Positions 30,974 to 32,030 of a stretch of 32,030 nucleotides of DNA are shown here, piece after piece (the stretch's first letter is position 1; each line of letters starts with the position of its first letter). The notes under the pieces were generated by a model. It had not been told where the DNA came from, did not search any database, and saw only the letters and a program-made list of their open reading frames with translations. The translations under genes were made by a program, and so were the position numbers. Source of the DNA: Myxococcales bacterium (lineage in GTDB: Bacteria; Myxococcota_A; UBA9042; GCA-2863065); NCBI GenBank assembly GCA_018780435.1, contig JADMJS010000588.1, positions 1 to 32,030 of the forward strand, written 5' to 3'.

Positions 30974-32030
30974 ATGAAATTCGACAAGTACACTGCAAGC
31001 GCCCAAGAGGCCGTCCAGGCTGCCAACCGTCTCGCCACCGAGCGCGGTCACCAGTATCTCGAACCCGCACACCTCCTCGTCACGCTCCTTGAGAGCGAAG
31101 ACAGCACGGTCACCAGCATCCTGAACAAGTCGGATGCCGACGCCGCCAAGGTGCTTCAGCGCGCCAAGACAGTCGTCTCGAGTTTTCCGAGCGTGTCGGG
31201 GACCGGCAAGGACGTCTATGCGTCCGCGTCGTTCCAGCAGCTCTACGGGTCCGCCGAGAAGGTGGCCAAGGCCTTTGGTGACGACTTCATCACGACCGAG
31301 CACTTGCTCCTGGCCTTCTTCGACGTGAAGGACGACCCGGCGCGTAGGGTCCTCGAGGAGATGAAGCTCGACAAGGCCAAGGTCCAGCGCGTCATCCAGG
31401 ACCTTCGCGGTGGACGCAAGGCCGACTCGGCCTCGGCCGAGCAGCAGTACCGCGCGCTTGAGAAGTACACCCGCGATCTCACGACGCTGGCTCGGCAGGG
31501 CAAGCTCGACCCGGTCATCGGGCGCGACGAGGAGATCCGGCGCGTGATTCAGGTCCTGAACCGCCGCCAGAAGAACAACCCCGTGCTCATCGGCGAGCCG
31601 GGCGTCGGCAAGACGGCCGTCGTCGAAGGCCTCGCCCAGCGCATCGTCGCCGGGGACGTGCCCGACAACCTCCGCCGGAAGCGCGTTGCGACGCTCGACC
31701 TCGGGGCGATGATCGCCGGCGCCAAGTTCCGCGGCGAGTTCGAGGAGCGCCTGAAGGGCGTGCTGAAGGAGGTGCAGTCGTCGGACGGGGACATCATCCT
31801 CTTCATCGACGAGCTCCACACCCTCGTCGGGGCGGGTGCGGCCGAAGGGGCGATGGACGCGTCGAACATGCTGAAGCCGGCGCTGGCGCGTGGCGAGCTG
31901 CACTGCGTCGGTGCGACGACGCTGAACGAATATCGGAAGTACATCGAGAAGGACGCGGCTCTCGAGCGGCGCTTCCAGCCCGTCATGGTCGAGGAGCCGA
32001 CGGTCAAGGACACCATCACCATCCTGCGCG
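30974..32030 (+). CDS. clpB: ATP-dependent disaggregase ClpB, 5' part (runs off right edge)
   Basis: ClpB is a cytoplasmic AAA+ hexamer that rescues aggregated proteins with DnaK. The first 352 codons are present. The N domain starts MKFDKYTASAQEAVQAANRL and has two Clp repeats (YLEPAHLLVTLLE and FITTEHLLLAFFD). After the linker EKYTRDLTTLARQGKLDPVI come NBD1 with Walker A GEPGVGKT (207-214), the pore loop AGAKFRGEFEERLKGVL, Walker B IILFIDELHTLVGAG and ALERRFQPVMVEEPT with the Arg finger. The EGAMDASNMLKPALARGEL form points to ClpB rather than ClpA or ClpC, although the middle coiled-coil domain is outside the window. GGGGA about 7 bases before the ATG is a good ribosome-binding site. Confidence 0.95.
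   Translation, partial: MKFDKYTASAQEAVQAANRLATERGHQYLEPAHLLVTLLESEDSTVTSILNKSDADAAKVLQRAKTVVSSFPSVSGTGKDVYASASFQQLYGSAEKVAKAFGDDFITTEHLLLAFFDVKDDPARRVLEEMKLDKAKVQRVIQDLRGGRKADSASAEQQYRALEKYTRDLTTLARQGKLDPVIGRDEEIRRVIQVLNRRQKNNPVLIGEPGVGKTAVVEGLAQRIVAGDVPDNLRRKRVATLDLGAMIAGAKFRGEFEERLKGVLKEVQSSDGDIILFIDELHTLVGAGAAEGAMDASNMLKPALARGELHCVGATTLNEYRKYIEKDAALERRFQPVMVEEPTVKDTITILR

Noticed and set aside
30968..31903. 311-aa minus-strand frame opposite clpB
   Set aside because: Antisense to a clear ClpB N domain and NBD1.
1..32030. Mobile elements, CRISPR, tRNA/rRNA genes and defence systems
   Set aside because: No transposase or integrase, tRNA cloverleaf, rRNA segment or known defence protein was recognised; the region is mostly conserved core genes. 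A tRNA or covariance-model scan could still find a small RNA missed by eye.

Overview
The window is a gene-dense, high-GC bacterial chromosome segment around the replication origin. It holds a recognisable origin, the dnaA-dnaN-recF cluster, the divergent rpmH-rnpA-yidD-yidC-jag cluster, three parS centromere sites, a type IV pilus motor operon and heat-shock genes. The pilB-pilT-pilC-pilS order, the RpoH-type sigma factor, a DUF1844 protein and a very cysteine-rich lipoprotein built from C..C.GK.CG.DGCGG.CG.C modules all point to Myxococcota or a related former-deltaproteobacterial lineage such as Bradymonadia. That placement is inferred from gene content; no rRNA gene is present to confirm it.

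Layout. Positions 1-6389 (minus strand): dnaA, then the oriC-like gap 4568-5084, then dnaN, recF, a two-TM hypothetical protein, murA and the 5' part of proB. The genes from recF to proB are joined by 4-base start/stop overlaps. Positions 6390-10565 (plus strand): rpmH, rnpA, yidD, yidC and jag, the conserved module for ribosomal protein L34, RNase P protein and membrane insertion. Positions 10746-13012 (minus): hemE, a small hypothetical protein and a methyltransferase. Positions 13184-15403 (minus): the cysteine-rich lipoprotein. Positions 15497-18129: an RlmD/TrmA-type RNA methyltransferase and dprA, with three near-perfect ParB-binding palindromes in the flanking gaps. Positions 18353-25341 (plus): pilB, pilT, pilC, a PilS-like sensor kinase and an M14 zinc-peptidase lipoprotein. 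Positions 25346-27732 (minus): an rpoH-like sigma factor followed by a large methyltransferase. Positions 27946-28484 (plus): a small conserved protein and DUF1844. Positions 28505-30718 (minus): class II aldolase, a secreted hypothetical protein and a stand-alone CZB zinc-binding protein. From 30974 to the right edge: clpB, incomplete, preceded by a heat-shock-like promoter.

Functional threads. (1) Replication and segregation: DnaA, beta clamp, RecF, oriC and parS lie within about 14 kb, although parA/parB are not in the window. (2) Envelope: MurA, YidC/YidD and the M14 peptidase. MurA has Asp instead of Cys at the catalytic position, the variant associated with natural fosfomycin insensitivity. 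(3) Surface motility and DNA uptake: pilus ATPases and DprA. (4) Stress: RpoH and ClpB. No mobile element, CRISPR array, tRNA, rRNA or defence island was found. The least-explained items are the 194-aa membrane protein inside the recF-murA operon, the two-module cysteine-rich lipoprotein, the hemE-coupled 156-aa protein and two intergenic palindromic structures.
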